Shown piece after piece: positions 54,964-64,000 of a stretch of DNA of 64,000 bases. The position numbers were made by a program, and so were the translations under genes. Each line of letters begins with the position of its first letter. The first letter of the stretch is position 1. The notes under the pieces were generated by a model. The model made no database searches, was not told the origin of the DNA, and worked only from the letters and a program-made list of their open reading frames with translations. This DNA is from Polyangium mundeleinium (GTDB lineage Bacteria; Myxococcota_A; Polyangia; Polyangiales; Polyangiaceae), in NCBI RefSeq assembly GCF_028369105.1, contig NZ_JAQNDO010000001.1, forward strand, positions 3,341,001 through 3,405,000, given 5' to 3'.

Positions 54964-55142
54964 AACCCCCGGCGTGACGCCGAGGGGACCCCCCTTGTGC
55001 GTCGGGATACTCCCGAGGAGCTTCCTGCAACAGGGAAACGCTTGGGAGCGATGGATACGTATCCCTCGAAGAGGGTGCGATCGATCCCGAAGAGCGTGAA
55101 CGGTTCGAGGCGCACGTTCTGAACGCCGCCGCCTGAAAAGTT

Positions 55143-55197
55143 CCGCTTTCCACGGCTCTTCCGTCTCTGGTACGCTCTGCGCCCCCCGCTCTCGGGG
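55143..55197 (+). promoter_or_regulatory. Conserved leader element, copy B
   Basis: Second copy of the leader at 54337: CCGCTTTCCACG, then a nine-base-longer spacer, then CTCTGGTACGCTCTGCGCCC and the TCGGGG end. The element ends 12 bases before the tubulin-like ATG and its last bases provide the ribosome-binding site. Confidence 0.6.
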
Positions 55198-55209
55198 AGG
55201 GGAAATCGC

Positions 55210-58200
55210 ATGCCGCTCAGCGAAAAGAAGATCGCCCCCGCGTTTTTCATTGGTCTCGGGGGCGCGGGAGGCGCCATCGTCGACGAGCTCGCCCGCAAGG
55301 TGAAGCAGGAAGACTCGTTCGAGCGATACAAGGACCTCGTTCACTTCTTCGCGTTCGACACCGACGCCGACGACCTCGCGCGGCTCGTCTGGATCGACGC
55401 GGCCCACAAATTCGTCCTCTCGGACTTCGACAAGCCCGAGTACGTCGAGCTCAAGCGTGGAAAGCTCCACGCCAAGGCCGATCCCCTCTTCGAGCAGTGG
55501 TGGCCCGCGTGGTACCAGCCCCGCGCGCACCGCGGCAAGGGCGCCGGCCAGATCCGCATCGAGAGCCGCCTCTCGCTCTACCACCACCTCGAAAACGATC
55601 GCGCCAAGATCCTCGAAACCCTGGAGAAGGCGATCCGGCGCGCCTACGACGTCCACAACCCCTTCCGCGCCAACAAGGCCGCCAAGATCCACATCTATGC
55701 CTCCCTCGCCGGCGGCACCGGCTCCGGCGGCTTCGCCACGATGGCACTCACGGTCCGGCGCCTCCTCGGCGGCCAGCGTGGACATCGCATCATCGGCACG
55801 TTCGTCCTGCCGAACGTCTTCCGCGGCAAGGGCCTGCCGCCGAACCAGTTCGACAAGATCATGTCGAATGGCTACGCGGCCCTCCAGGAGCTCGAGCTCC
55901 TCCAGAGCGCCGGCCCCGCCGCGCCCGTGGAGTTCCACTACGACCCGGACAACCCCGAGCGTGTCCTCGTCGATCGGCCTCCGTTCGATCAGGTCTATCT
56001 CGTCGAGGAGAAGACCGAGAGCGGCGTCGTCCTCGCCGACTCGCAGGAGGTCTACCCTGCGATCTCCGACGCCGCGCACGCGCAGATCTTCACCTCCATC
56101 CTCGATCGCGAGGGCTCGACGCTCGACAACGACACGCGCGAGCTCATGCAGCTCGACGAGCAGGCCTTCACGAAGTCGTTCGGCTCCTTCGGCATCGGCG
56201 CGCTCGTCCTGCCCGTGGAGGACGTCCTCGAACACGCGGCGTTGAAGCTCGGCGCGGAGCTCTTGCTCGCGGCCGTGCCCGGGGGCAGCGCGGCCCTCGG
56301 CGACGGAGCCGATCTCGACGCGGCAGATCTTGCCTTCGTCCGTGGCCTCGAGAGCAAGGCCGAAGGCAAGGGCGAAGAGTCCGAGCCGTATCGCCGCGCC
56401 GTCGAGTGGGCGCGCGGCGGCGGCAGCGGCGGCGAGGGCACGATCGGCGCGTTCCTCCGCCGCACGCGCGAGGACGTCGCCAAGCGCATCGACGAGGCCA
56501 TCAAGCTGCGCGGCTGGGACGAGGCCGAGCTCTCGGCATTCGAGCGTGATCCCGAGCGCGTCCGCTCCGAGACCGCGCAGGCCTTCGCCGCGCTCAAGGT
56601 CCAGGTCGGCAAGAGCGAGGACGCCGCGCGCGAGCGGGCACGCGAGGCAGCGCTGCGCGTCGCGGCCGAGTCCGGCGAGATCGCGCTCACCGAGCTCGCG
56701 AAGGACAAGGGCCCGACCGAGGCGCGCTACTTCCATGCCTTGCTCCGGCAGGCCGTCGCGGCCGAGCAGGAGACCGCGCGCAAGGCGTACGAGCGTGGCC
56801 TCGTCCTCACGGACGGCCGCCTCGGCGAGGACTTCAAGCGCCGCGTCGACGAGCTCGCCGCGGCTGCGCCGGAGACGCTGCTCGAAAAACTTCCGGGCCG
56901 GGAAAACGATTACTTCGAGGTCGCCGCCTCCTTCGCTGGCTGGTACCGCGACGTGCTCGACGGCCTCCGCGCCCGCATTCGCGCGAATGCCTTGATCGAG
57001 TACTTCTCGGCCGTCCTGCGCGAGCTCGATCGTCGCCGTTTGTCGAGCTTCCACTTCTTCGCGCGGGTCGATCGTATCCAGCGCCGGCTCGAAGAACGCG
57101 CGGCCCGCATCGTCGCCGCGGGCGGCCGTCGGCACGAGGGCGGAGACGCGAACCGCTACGTCCTCGATGTCGAAGTCCTCCAGGATCACCGCACCGGCCA
57201 TCGCCTGTGGGATCACCTCTATGCGCGCCTCGTGCGCCCGAGTGATCTCCAGCTCTCGGGCGCGCTCTCGCGCCTCGCGTCGGTCGCGAGCCAGGGCGGC
57301 GCCGAGCAGGATATCGAGCGCCGCATCATCGACGATCTCGTCCAGCTCGCCTCCGCCGCGCTCCGCGGCCGCATCGCGGGTGGGCTCGAAGAGCGCGGCC
57401 TTCGCATCGACGAAGAGCTCCGTTTCGAGGCCCAGCTCGCCTCGGCCACGCGCAGGCTCGAACGCCGCGGCGGCCCGCTCCTGCCCGCGTCCGATCCGCA
57501 GTGGATCGAGGAAGCACGCCGCACGCCCGAGGAGGAGATCCAGAAGTACGTCAAGGACAAGCTCGAATTCGCGGCTGCGAAATGCGCGCCTTTCCTGACG
57601 CTCGGCGCGGGCGCGCCGCTTCTGCCCGACAAGGCCTACGTCGTCATGCACGGCGATTACGAGCGCACGCTCGGGCCCATGCTCGCGCACCTCGCCACGC
57701 ACCGCGTCGATCGTGGCCAGATCGTCGCGTCGGACCACCCGTACGAAATCATCTTCTACCTCGCGCGGCTCGGCTGCCCGCTGCACGCCGTGAAGAGTTT
57801 GTCCGACTATGAGCGCCGGTACCGCGCGGTGAAGGACAAGGAGCTCGCCGAAGGCGCGAAGGTGCCGGGTTTGCCCAAGGGCGTGCCGCAGATCCCGCTG
57901 CACATCGACCGCAACTGGGAGGGCGCGCCGGACGCGGACACGCGCCTCTTCCGCATCTCGATCGACGGCGTGCGCGAAAACGACTCCAAGCTCGCCTGGA
58001 CCGAGCGGCTTTCGCATGTCCAAAAGAAGGCCGGCGAGGAGCAGGTCCGCACGGACGACATTCGTGATTTCACGCTCGCCATCGCATTCGGCATCATCCG
58101 CCGCGCCGAGGGCGTCTACCTGATCGAGGACCCGGATCTCCCGGAGGACCGCCGCAAGCTCGGGAAATTCCGCGACCAGGCATTTTCGAGTTACCGTGGC

Positions 58201-58428
58201 CGCATCGACGCGCAAAAGACCTGGGTGCGTCGCGCGTATGCCGCGGCGCTCCTGCGGATCGAGGAAGACCGCAACCTCGCCGAGCTCGTCTCGCTCCTCG
58301 CGGTGCACGTCGCCGACATCGAGCGCCTGGTCAAACTCGCCGACGGCGCGGGCGGCAAACCCGAGCTCGATCACCTCGCCCGCGAGCTCGAATGCCTCGC
58401 GGGGTTCCGCCGGGAAAAAGGGCTCTGA
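55210..58428 (+). CDS. Tubulin-like (FtsZ-superfamily) GTPase
   Basis: 1072 residues. The N-terminal 350 residues form a tubulin/FtsZ-like domain: nucleotide-binding start FIGLGGAGGAIVDEL (13-27) and the tubulin signature GGTGSG at 168-173 (ASLAGGTGSGG). The long C-terminal part is helical and charged. This matches the 'tubulin-like' family, for which genome context has suggested a membrane-remodelling system with a vWA protein. It should bind GTP and probably polymerise. ATG with GGGGAGGGG upstream. First gene of an operon with the degenerate paralog (15-base gap) and the helicase-like gene. Confidence 0.88.
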   Translation: MPLSEKKIAPAFFIGLGGAGGAIVDELARKVKQEDSFERYKDLVHFFAFDTDADDLARLVWIDAAHKFVLSDFDKPEYVELKRGKLHAKADPLFEQWWPAWYQPRAHRGKGAGQIRIESRLSLYHHLENDRAKILETLEKAIRRAYDVHNPFRANKAAKIHIYASLAGGTGSGGFATMALTVRRLLGGQRGHRIIGTFVLPNVFRGKGLPPNQFDKIMSNGYAALQELELLQSAGPAAPVEFHYDPDNPERVLVDRPPFDQVYLVEEKTESGVVLADSQEVYPAISDAAHAQIFTSILDREGSTLDNDTRELMQLDEQAFTKSFGSFGIGALVLPVEDVLEHAALKLGAELLLAAVPGGSAALGDGADLDAADLAFVRGLESKAEGKGEESEPYRRAVEWARGGGSGGEGTIGAFLRRTREDVAKRIDEAIKLRGWDEAELSAFERDPERVRSETAQAFAALKVQVGKSEDAARERAREAALRVAAESGEIALTELAKDKGPTEARYFHALLRQAVAAEQETARKAYERGLVLTDGRLGEDFKRRVDELAAAAPETLLEKLPGRENDYFEVAASFAGWYRDVLDGLRARIRANALIEYFSAVLRELDRRRLSSFHFFARVDRIQRRLEERAARIVAAGGRRHEGGDANRYVLDVEVLQDHRTGHRLWDHLYARLVRPSDLQLSGALSRLASVASQGGAEQDIERRIIDDLVQLASAALRGRIAGGLEERGLRIDEELRFEAQLASATRRLERRGGPLLPASDPQWIEEARRTPEEEIQKYVKDKLEFAAAKCAPFLTLGAGAPLLPDKAYVVMHGDYERTLGPMLAHLATHRVDRGQIVASDHPYEIIFYLARLGCPLHAVKSLSDYERRYRAVKDKELAEGAKVPGLPKGVPQIPLHIDRNWEGAPDADTRLFRISIDGVRENDSKLAWTERLSHVQKKAGEEQVRTDDIRDFTLAIAFGIIRRAEGVYLIEDPDLPEDRRKLGKFRDQAFSSYRGRIDAQKTWVRRAYAAALLRIEEDRNLAELVSLLAVHVADIERLVKLADGAGGKPELDHLARELECLAGFRREKGL

Positions 58429-58443
58429 GGCCCCGGGGGGCGC

Positions 58444-60804
58444 GTGCGCGGAATCGACGATCGAACGAGGCGCCCCACGCTGCTCGTCGGCGTGGGCGCC
58501 TTCGGCCGTGACGTCGCGCGCGCGGCCCGCGGCGCCTCGCTCGTCGCGCTCGATGTCGCCCTCGGCGCGGATGGCAAAACGGACGGCGCCAGGCTCGACC
58601 CTTCTGCGAAAGACCCGTATGCGCCGGTCGTGAAGCGCGCCGAGGACGCCCTCGCCGCGTTGCTCGACGTCGGCCATTACCTCGGCTCCTCGTCCCCCAC
58701 GGATCCGCGTGGCCCGCTCTGCGACGTCCTCGTCGTCGCCGACCTCGGCGAGCCGTCCGTCGCGCCCCTCGTCGCGCCCCTCGCCGCCGCGCTCGCTTCG
58801 GGCCTGCGCCGCGCCTTTTCGGCCATCCTCCGCTCCGGTGACGGCGCGCTCGTCGTTTGCCCCCTCCTGGTTTGCCCCCGTGCCGGCGATCGGGCCGTGA
58901 TGGCGCGGGCTGCCGCCTCCCTCGCCGACCTGTCCCGCCAAACCTCCTCCTCGGCCCGCGCGCGCCTCGGCGGCCGCGTGTATCTCGTCGAGGACCAGAG
59001 CGGCAAATACCTCCTCTCCCGCGCCGAGATGGTCCGCTCCTTTGCCGCGTTCCTCTCGACGTTGTGCTTGCCGCCCGTGCGTGACGACGATCGCGGCGTT
59101 CGTCGCCTCGTCGAGGACGACGGGCCGCCCGGCACGTTCGCCACCTTCGCCTGCGCGAGCCTCGCCTTTGATCACGCGGCGTTCTCGCGGATCGCCGCCG
59201 CGCGCCTCGGCCGTGAGATCCTCGCGCTCCTCCGCTCCCCCGTGGATCCGTCCGCGCTTGACATTGCCTCGCTCGCCGCGCCGCTCGTTCCCACGCAGAG
59301 CCGCCTCGACACCGAGCTCGGCGAGGCCGAACCGCTCGCCGAATTGCTCGCGCCGCCGACGATCGACGTCCCCCCGATCGAATGGGACGACGACCCCGAG
59401 ACGCTCCTCGAACGCAAATTCGGCTCGCTCTACCGGGCGCGCGCCGAGGCCACGATCGCCGCGTTCCGGGACGAGGTCGAGCGGTTCCGCATGGACAAGC
59501 TCGCGGCCGCGCTCGAACAACGCGGCAAGGTCCGCCTCGAAAGCGGCGAGCGCGCCATCGAGACACGTGTCGCCGAGCTCGTCGCCGAGCGCCCCACGGG
59601 CCACGCGCGGGCCCTCTTGGTTGTACGGGACGCACGCACCCGCGCCAAGGGATACCTCGACGAGGTCGTCCGCGCGATCGAGGCCCCCGAGCTCTCGCCG
59701 CTCCCGGCCTCGCCGCTCGCGGAAAAACTCGCGGCCCTGGAGGAAGCTATCTCCTATCGCCCGCGCCCGCGCCGCATGGCCGTCCTCGGCGCGGCGCTCG
59801 GCCTCGCCTCCGCGCTCCTCCTTTCGGGCGTGCTCGTCTCCTCCTATCGCGCCTTGCTCGCGCCCTTCCCACCTTTTTTCGACGCCGTCTCGTCCTTGCC
59901 GGACGGCCGCCTCCGCCCTTTTTTCACCCCGCCCGTCCCGCTCCTCGCCGGCGCTGCCCTCTCGGCCTATTCGACGGGCTATCGCCTCTGGAAGCACCGT
60001 AAACGTCACCACAACTGGGCCTGCGAGGCCCGGGATGACCTCGCGCAGTCGATTGCGCGGCACATCCGTGAGGACCTCGTCGGCCATTACGAGCGCCGCT
60101 TGCATTACGCGCGCCTTCTCTGGGTCCAGCGCGTCCTCGCTCACCTCCTCGGCCGCATCGAGCAGATCATCGCCGCGCTCGAAGCCACGCGCGCCGCCCT
60201 CGCCGCTGCCGACCGCGCCTTGCACCGCGAAGAACACGAGGGCGAACGAAACCTCTTCTCCGGGGGCATGCTCGCCTCCTCGGTCCTGCACGCCTCCATC
60301 GTCGGCCCTGACGACGTCGACGCCATTTACGCCGAAATTCGCCCGCCCGAGCCGAGCGCCGCGGCCGAACGCTGGCTCCGCGAGAGCCTCGCCGAGCGCC
60401 CCTGGACCGAGGCCCCGTTCGCGGCGCACGACGATCTCCTCGTCTTCTGCCACGCCGAGCTCGAATCCTTCGAGAAGACCTCGCCGTTCGAGGAAGGCAC
60501 ATCCGCGCTGCACAAGGCTGCCGAAGCCTCGGCGAAGGGCTTCCTCCGCCGCCTCTTCCTCAAGCTCTCGCCCGGCCTCGAGATCGTCCCGAAATATGCG
60601 GCCGAGGCGCAGGCTCCGCTTCGCCTCCTCTTCGCGCCGCCCGAGGCGCGCAAGCTCGTCGACGCCGCGCTTGCCGAGGGCGGCTTCGAGGGCGCCTGGG
60701 ACGTGCGTGCCCTCTCCCCGGATCCCGATTCGATCCTGCTCGTCGTCGCGCGCACCGGCTTGCCGCTCGAAGCGCTCGCTCTTACGCGTTCGGAGGAATC
60801 GTGA
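58444..60804 (+). CDS. Degenerate tubulin-like paralog with transmembrane segments
   Basis: 786 residues. The N-terminus LLVGVGAFGRDVARAA (about 13-28) resembles the first nucleotide-binding loop of the preceding protein, and VVADLGEPSV (about 97-106) sits where that protein has ASLAGGTGSG, so the GTP signature is lost. Two transmembrane helices lie in the second half (about 440-470 and 495-515), then a helical region. Likely a non-hydrolysing membrane partner of the tubulin-like GTPase. The GTG start lies in GC-rich sequence with a GGGGGG site. Its stop overlaps the next start as GTGA. Confidence 0.75.
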   Translation: MRGIDDRTRRPTLLVGVGAFGRDVARAARGASLVALDVALGADGKTDGARLDPSAKDPYAPVVKRAEDALAALLDVGHYLGSSSPTDPRGPLCDVLVVADLGEPSVAPLVAPLAAALASGLRRAFSAILRSGDGALVVCPLLVCPRAGDRAVMARAAASLADLSRQTSSSARARLGGRVYLVEDQSGKYLLSRAEMVRSFAAFLSTLCLPPVRDDDRGVRRLVEDDGPPGTFATFACASLAFDHAAFSRIAAARLGREILALLRSPVDPSALDIASLAAPLVPTQSRLDTELGEAEPLAELLAPPTIDVPPIEWDDDPETLLERKFGSLYRARAEATIAAFRDEVERFRMDKLAAALEQRGKVRLESGERAIETRVAELVAERPTGHARALLVVRDARTRAKGYLDEVVRAIEAPELSPLPASPLAEKLAALEEAISYRPRPRRMAVLGAALGLASALLLSGVLVSSYRALLAPFPPFFDAVSSLPDGRLRPFFTPPVPLLAGAALSAYSTGYRLWKHRKRHHNWACEARDDLAQSIARHIREDLVGHYERRLHYARLLWVQRVLAHLLGRIEQIIAALEATRAALAAADRALHREEHEGERNLFSGGMLASSVLHASIVGPDDVDAIYAEIRPPEPSAAAERWLRESLAERPWTEAPFAAHDDLLVFCHAELESFEKTSPFEEGTSALHKAAEASAKGFLRRLFLKLSPGLEIVPKYAAEAQAPLRLLFAPPEARKLVDAALAEGGFEGAWDVRALSPDPDSILLVVARTGLPLEALALTRSEES

Positions 60805-63800
60805 TCGACGCGCTCCTCGCGCTCCTCGGCGAATGGTCGCGCCTCGCCCAGGCCAAACCCATTCGCACGAGCCTCGGCGGCATGGCCGTCGCCCTCGCCA
60901 TCCTCCTTTACCTGGGCGCCCTCGCCAAAGCCCGCTTCGAACTCCGCGCCGTCCGCGTCTCCACCGGCCCTCTGTTCGCCCTCGCCGGCCTCGTCGTCTT
61001 CGCGCTCTCGCTCGTCGTGGCGATCGTCGACGCCCTGCTCGCCCATTACGACATGCGGTTGATCGAGGAGCGCGTGCTTTTGCTCCTCGCGCCGGGGGAG
61101 GGGCGGGAAGCATACGAGGCTTTGCGCCGGATCCTCGCCCTCGCCGCGGGCGGGCGATTCGTGCTCCCCGGCCCCGTGCATTTGCCGCTCGCCTTGCTCC
61201 TCGGCGCCGCCGTGTACCTCGGCCTCGTTTTCTGGGCCGCGCGTACGCTCGAAGAGCTCGGCTCGCTCGAACAGAAGCCCGACGACGTCCTCGCGCGCGA
61301 GCGGCTCGAACAGCAAAAAGCCATCGCCAAGGCGCTCGCCGAGGGCCGGCCGCTCCCGGTCAAACCCGTCGAGAGCGCGCCGCTCGCCGACGATCGTTTT
61401 GGCCGCGTCTTCAAGCTCCTCGGCCACTGGACGAGCGTCGAATACGTCGAGGCGCGTTTCGTACGTTGGCAAGGTCCGCTCGTGTGGGCCCTGGCTGGCC
61501 TCGCCGCGCTCGCCCTCCCGGCCGCGCTCGCGGGACATTTTTCGGCCCCGCTCTGGGTCGGCGCCGCGATTGCGCTCGACGGCCTGCGCAGAAACCTCGC
61601 GACCCGTACGAAAAGCCCCGACCCGCCCGAGGCCGAAAAAAAGGAAGAACCGCCCGCGCCGAAGCCCGAGCTCCGCCCGCTCGTCGAGGCCATTCACGCG
61701 GCCCAGGGCCCCTTGCTCCTTCCCCCCGAGACGCCCGGCCTCGAGCCCGCCCGTATCTCGCCCGGGACTGATTTACGCGCCAAACGTCTGCTCGACGATC
61801 TCTCACGCGAGCTCGGCGCCGCAAAGGGGCTCTACGTCCACCAGGGCCTCGCGTGTGATGCCTTCGAGGACCGCAAGAACATCCTCCTTTGCACGCCGCC
61901 TCTGTCGGGAAAAACCACGACCCTCGACCTGCTCCTGTTTTACGCGCTCCTCGTCGAGGCCGAGAACGTCCTTTGGCTCGCGCCCTCCGCGGCCGCCGCG
62001 CGCGTGGCCGAGCGGCGTGTCCTCGCGCGGGCCGAGGCCTTGCGCTGGAAATGGAACGTCCACGCCGCGAACATCGCGTCCGGCGCAGGCGCGGCCGATC
62101 CGACGCACGCATCGCCCTCGCTCGTCTTCGCCGACCCCGAAGGCGTGCACCGCGAGCTTTGCGGCCGGCAAAAAGAATGGTCCGCGTTCCTCGGCGGCCT
62201 CGGCCTCGTCATCCTCCCGGACCTCGAAGAATGGCACGGCGCCCCCGGCGCGCACCTCGCCTTGCTCCTCCGCCGCCTCCGCCGCGCCGCCGCGCGCGCC
62301 TCCTCTCGCACGGTCGAACGCGGCGAGCGGATTCGTTTCCTTTGCACGGCCGATCCTTCCTTCCGCGACCTTGGCCAGCTCGGCGAGCGCCTCGTCGGCC
62401 GCCCCATGCTCGTGCTCGGCCCCGAGGTCGACGGCGCCCCGCGTCCGCCGATGATCTCGTATTTCCTCCCCCCGCGCCCGCGCGCCCAGGCCGACGTCCA
62501 CCCCGCCGTGCGTGCGCTCGGCGAATCCCTCGCGCAGGGTTTTTCCGCGGAGCTCTTCGGGTACGACGACGTCCTCTCGCGGGCCGACGTCGCGCAGGCA
62601 AACGAATGGACCCTCGGCCGCGACGTCGCGACGCGCGGCCGCGCCTTCGCCGAAGAACGCCACGAGCTCTCGCGCGCCCTCTCCGAGGCCGAAGTCGTCA
62701 TCGCCCGCGTCCGCGCCGCGACGTACGGAAAGAGCCCGATCCTCGCCGCCCACGTGGGCTTCCGCGCCGCCACCGTCCCCGAAGCGCGCGTCGCCGCCCT
62801 CGGCGCTGGCGAGCGTGTTGGCAAGGCCATCGCGCCTCCGAAGCCCGAGCCCAAAGAGGTTTCGCCGGACCAACCCGAAACCCCGCAATCGCCTGGCGAG
62901 CTCCAGGCCGACGCCATCGCGCAGACGGATCTCGAACGGAAAGTCCTCGTCCTCTGGCAGCCCGATCCCGACCCGTTCTCCTCGCTCCTCGCGGTCGAGC
63001 GCCCGCTCTTCCGCCACCCCGACCTCGACCTCGGCTGCGCGCTCGTCGTCGATCCGCTCGCCGAGGCCATTCAACGCGCGCACCTCCGGGCGGCGCTCGT
63101 CGAGGCCTCGTGGAGCGAGGACGAGCTCGCCGCGGACTTCTCGCGCCCCCTCGTGCAAAACGAGCTTTCCCCCGCGGAAGGCACTTCCCTTGAGGCCACG
63201 CGCCTCGCGCGGACCGTGCACACCGTCCTCGATCCGGAGACCGGCGAGCGCCGTGAGGTCCTCCGGGTCTCCGCGGCCGGCGAGGCGCACCCGGCCCTTT
63301 GCTTCGACGTCGCGGCCGAGCCTGCGCGGCTCGTCGATCGCCACACGGGCGAGGTCCTCTACGGCGTCGAGCGCGCGCGTATGCTCTCGGCCGCGTATCC
63401 CGGCCGTATCTTCGTCTTCCGCGGCGGCCGGTACGTGGTCAAACCCGCCTCCGAGCAGGACGGCCTCGCCGCCGGCCGCGTCGCGTGCGAGCGCGAGGAG
63501 CGCTTGCTCATCACGAGCCCCATTCGCGAGGTCTCCGTCACGCCGATCGAGCGCCGCAAAGATGCCTCGCCCAAGGAGGGCAGGGAAGGGGAGCGTGCCG
63601 AGCGCCGCGCCGAGCCGCTCCGATCGCTCGGCGGCGCGCCGTTCGTCTTCGAGCGTAGGCTCGTCGAGGTCGAGGAGCAGAGCCTCGGCCTGCGCCGCCA
63701 CGGCCCCGACGGAAAGCCGCGAGACGTGACCCTCTATGCCGAGCCGCTCGTGCATCGTTATGCCACGAAGGCCGCGGTCCTCGCCCTGCCCGAGACCTCG

Positions 63801-64000
63801 TTCGGCGCGATCGGCGAGGGCACGCTCCACGCGCTCGTGCACCTCTTCCGCGTCACCTTGCCCGCATTCGTGTGGTGCCGCGAGGAAGACCTGCTCATCG
63901 TGCGCGCCGCGCGTTTTGGCGCTGCTGGGACACCTGCGATCGCGTTTGTCGACGCGCATCCGGGCGGCGTGGGTTTCTCCGAGGCGGTGACGCTCGACGT
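60801..64000 (+). CDS. Membrane-anchored HRQ1/MrfA-like helicase-related protein, partial
   Basis: At least 1066 residues, running off the window. The N-terminal 300 residues hold about four transmembrane helices. A superfamily-2 helicase-like region follows: VHQGLACDAF, Walker A TPPLSGKTT at 365-373, ADPEGVHREL, then motif II as LPDLEEWHG (Asp474) where MrfA/HRQ1 helicases have IDELHxYxG, and a CTADPSF motif III. The late region VVDPLAEAIQRAHLRAALVE and FVDAHPGGVGF match the C-terminal part (DUF1998-type) of that family. ATP binding may remain but the catalytic Glu is displaced, so unwinding is doubtful. GTGA overlap with the upstream gene and a GGAGGAATC site. Confidence 0.75.
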   Translation, partial: MIDALLALLGEWSRLAQAKPIRTSLGGMAVALAILLYLGALAKARFELRAVRVSTGPLFALAGLVVFALSLVVAIVDALLAHYDMRLIEERVLLLLAPGEGREAYEALRRILALAAGGRFVLPGPVHLPLALLLGAAVYLGLVFWAARTLEELGSLEQKPDDVLARERLEQQKAIAKALAEGRPLPVKPVESAPLADDRFGRVFKLLGHWTSVEYVEARFVRWQGPLVWALAGLAALALPAALAGHFSAPLWVGAAIALDGLRRNLATRTKSPDPPEAEKKEEPPAPKPELRPLVEAIHAAQGPLLLPPETPGLEPARISPGTDLRAKRLLDDLSRELGAAKGLYVHQGLACDAFEDRKNILLCTPPLSGKTTTLDLLLFYALLVEAENVLWLAPSAAAARVAERRVLARAEALRWKWNVHAANIASGAGAADPTHASPSLVFADPEGVHRELCGRQKEWSAFLGGLGLVILPDLEEWHGAPGAHLALLLRRLRRAAARASSRTVERGERIRFLCTADPSFRDLGQLGERLVGRPMLVLGPEVDGAPRPPMISYFLPPRPRAQADVHPAVRALGESLAQGFSAELFGYDDVLSRADVAQANEWTLGRDVATRGRAFAEERHELSRALSEAEVVIARVRAATYGKSPILAAHVGFRAATVPEARVAALGAGERVGKAIAPPKPEPKEVSPDQPETPQSPGELQADAIAQTDLERKVLVLWQPDPDPFSSLLAVERPLFRHPDLDLGCALVVDPLAEAIQRAHLRAALVEASWSEDELAADFSRPLVQNELSPAEGTSLEATRLARTVHTVLDPETGERREVLRVSAAGEAHPALCFDVAAEPARLVDRHTGEVLYGVERARMLSAAYPGRIFVFRGGRYVVKPASEQDGLAAGRVACEREERLLITSPIREVSVTPIERRKDASPKEGREGERAERRAEPLRSLGGAPFVFERRLVEVEEQSLGLRRHGPDGKPRDVTLYAEPLVHRYATKAAVLALPETSFGAIGEGTLHALVHLFRVTLPAFVWCREEDLLIVRAARFGAAGTPAIAFVDAHPGGVGFSEAVTLD

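Noticed and set aside
54949-61113. A very long open frame (about 2050 codons) on the minus strand
   Set aside because: It is antisense to the tubulin-like operon, whose plus-strand frames hold clear motifs. Very high G/C removes stop codons from the antisense frame; its translation is Arg/Gly/Glu-rich with no domains.

Overview
High-GC DNA from a delta-proteobacterial lineage, most likely a myxobacterium of the Sorangium/Polyangium type. The reasons are very strong G/C in third codon positions, many secreted lipoproteins with Gly/Ser-rich or Cys-rich linkers, PEGA-domain and cyclase/ATPase signalling proteins, an NtrC-type regulator, OmpA fusions and a MoxR-DUF5682 pair. No tRNA, rRNA, CRISPR, intact IS element or phage gene was recognised. 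The window cuts a gene at each edge (1..263 minus, 60801..64000 plus).

Layout. 0.4-6.4 kb: a metallophosphoesterase converges on a minus-strand cluster encoding a MoxR ATPase, a DUF5682 protein, a charged secreted protein, a small lipoprotein and a peroxiredoxin. 6.6-10.8 kb: four tandem paralogous Cys-rich lipoproteins. 10.8-18.1 kb: a Cys-cluster protein, the operon RNase H / iPGM-like protein / PEGA kinase, an SDR close to human PECR, and a TMTC-like multi-pass protein closed by a clear terminator. 18.1-33.9 kb: an M43 metalloprotease lipoprotein, a shortened HutF, two tandem LtaS-like alkaline-phosphatase-superfamily membrane enzymes, a SprT-like zincin, a GT2 glycosyltransferase, a SpoIIAA-like protein, an OmpA fusion protein, and an NtrC regulator coupled to an orphan ABC ATPase.

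34-43.6 kb is a mosaic of lipoproteins, a TetR regulator, a four-gene secreted-protein operon, a duplicated lipoprotein segment with gene remnants and a palindromic element, and a VOC / deacetylase / fumarylacetoacetase-family operon.

43.7-64 kb holds the most interesting material. A protein with the domain order of soluble adenylyl cyclase (C1-C2-NTPase-TPR) is followed on the same strand by an SLC26/SulP transporter carrying STAS and cyclic-nucleotide-binding domains. This suggests a bicarbonate/cAMP-linked anion transport module. A membrane-anchored vWA protein follows. Further downstream are a TerB-like protein and an operon of a tubulin-like GTPase (GGTGSG intact), a second tubulin-like protein that has lost that signature and gained membrane segments, and a membrane-anchored relative of HRQ1/MrfA helicases with a degenerate motif II. 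The TerB-like gene and the tubulin-like operon share a conserved leader sequence, so they are probably co-regulated. Inference: a membrane-associated cytomotive or membrane-remodelling complex.
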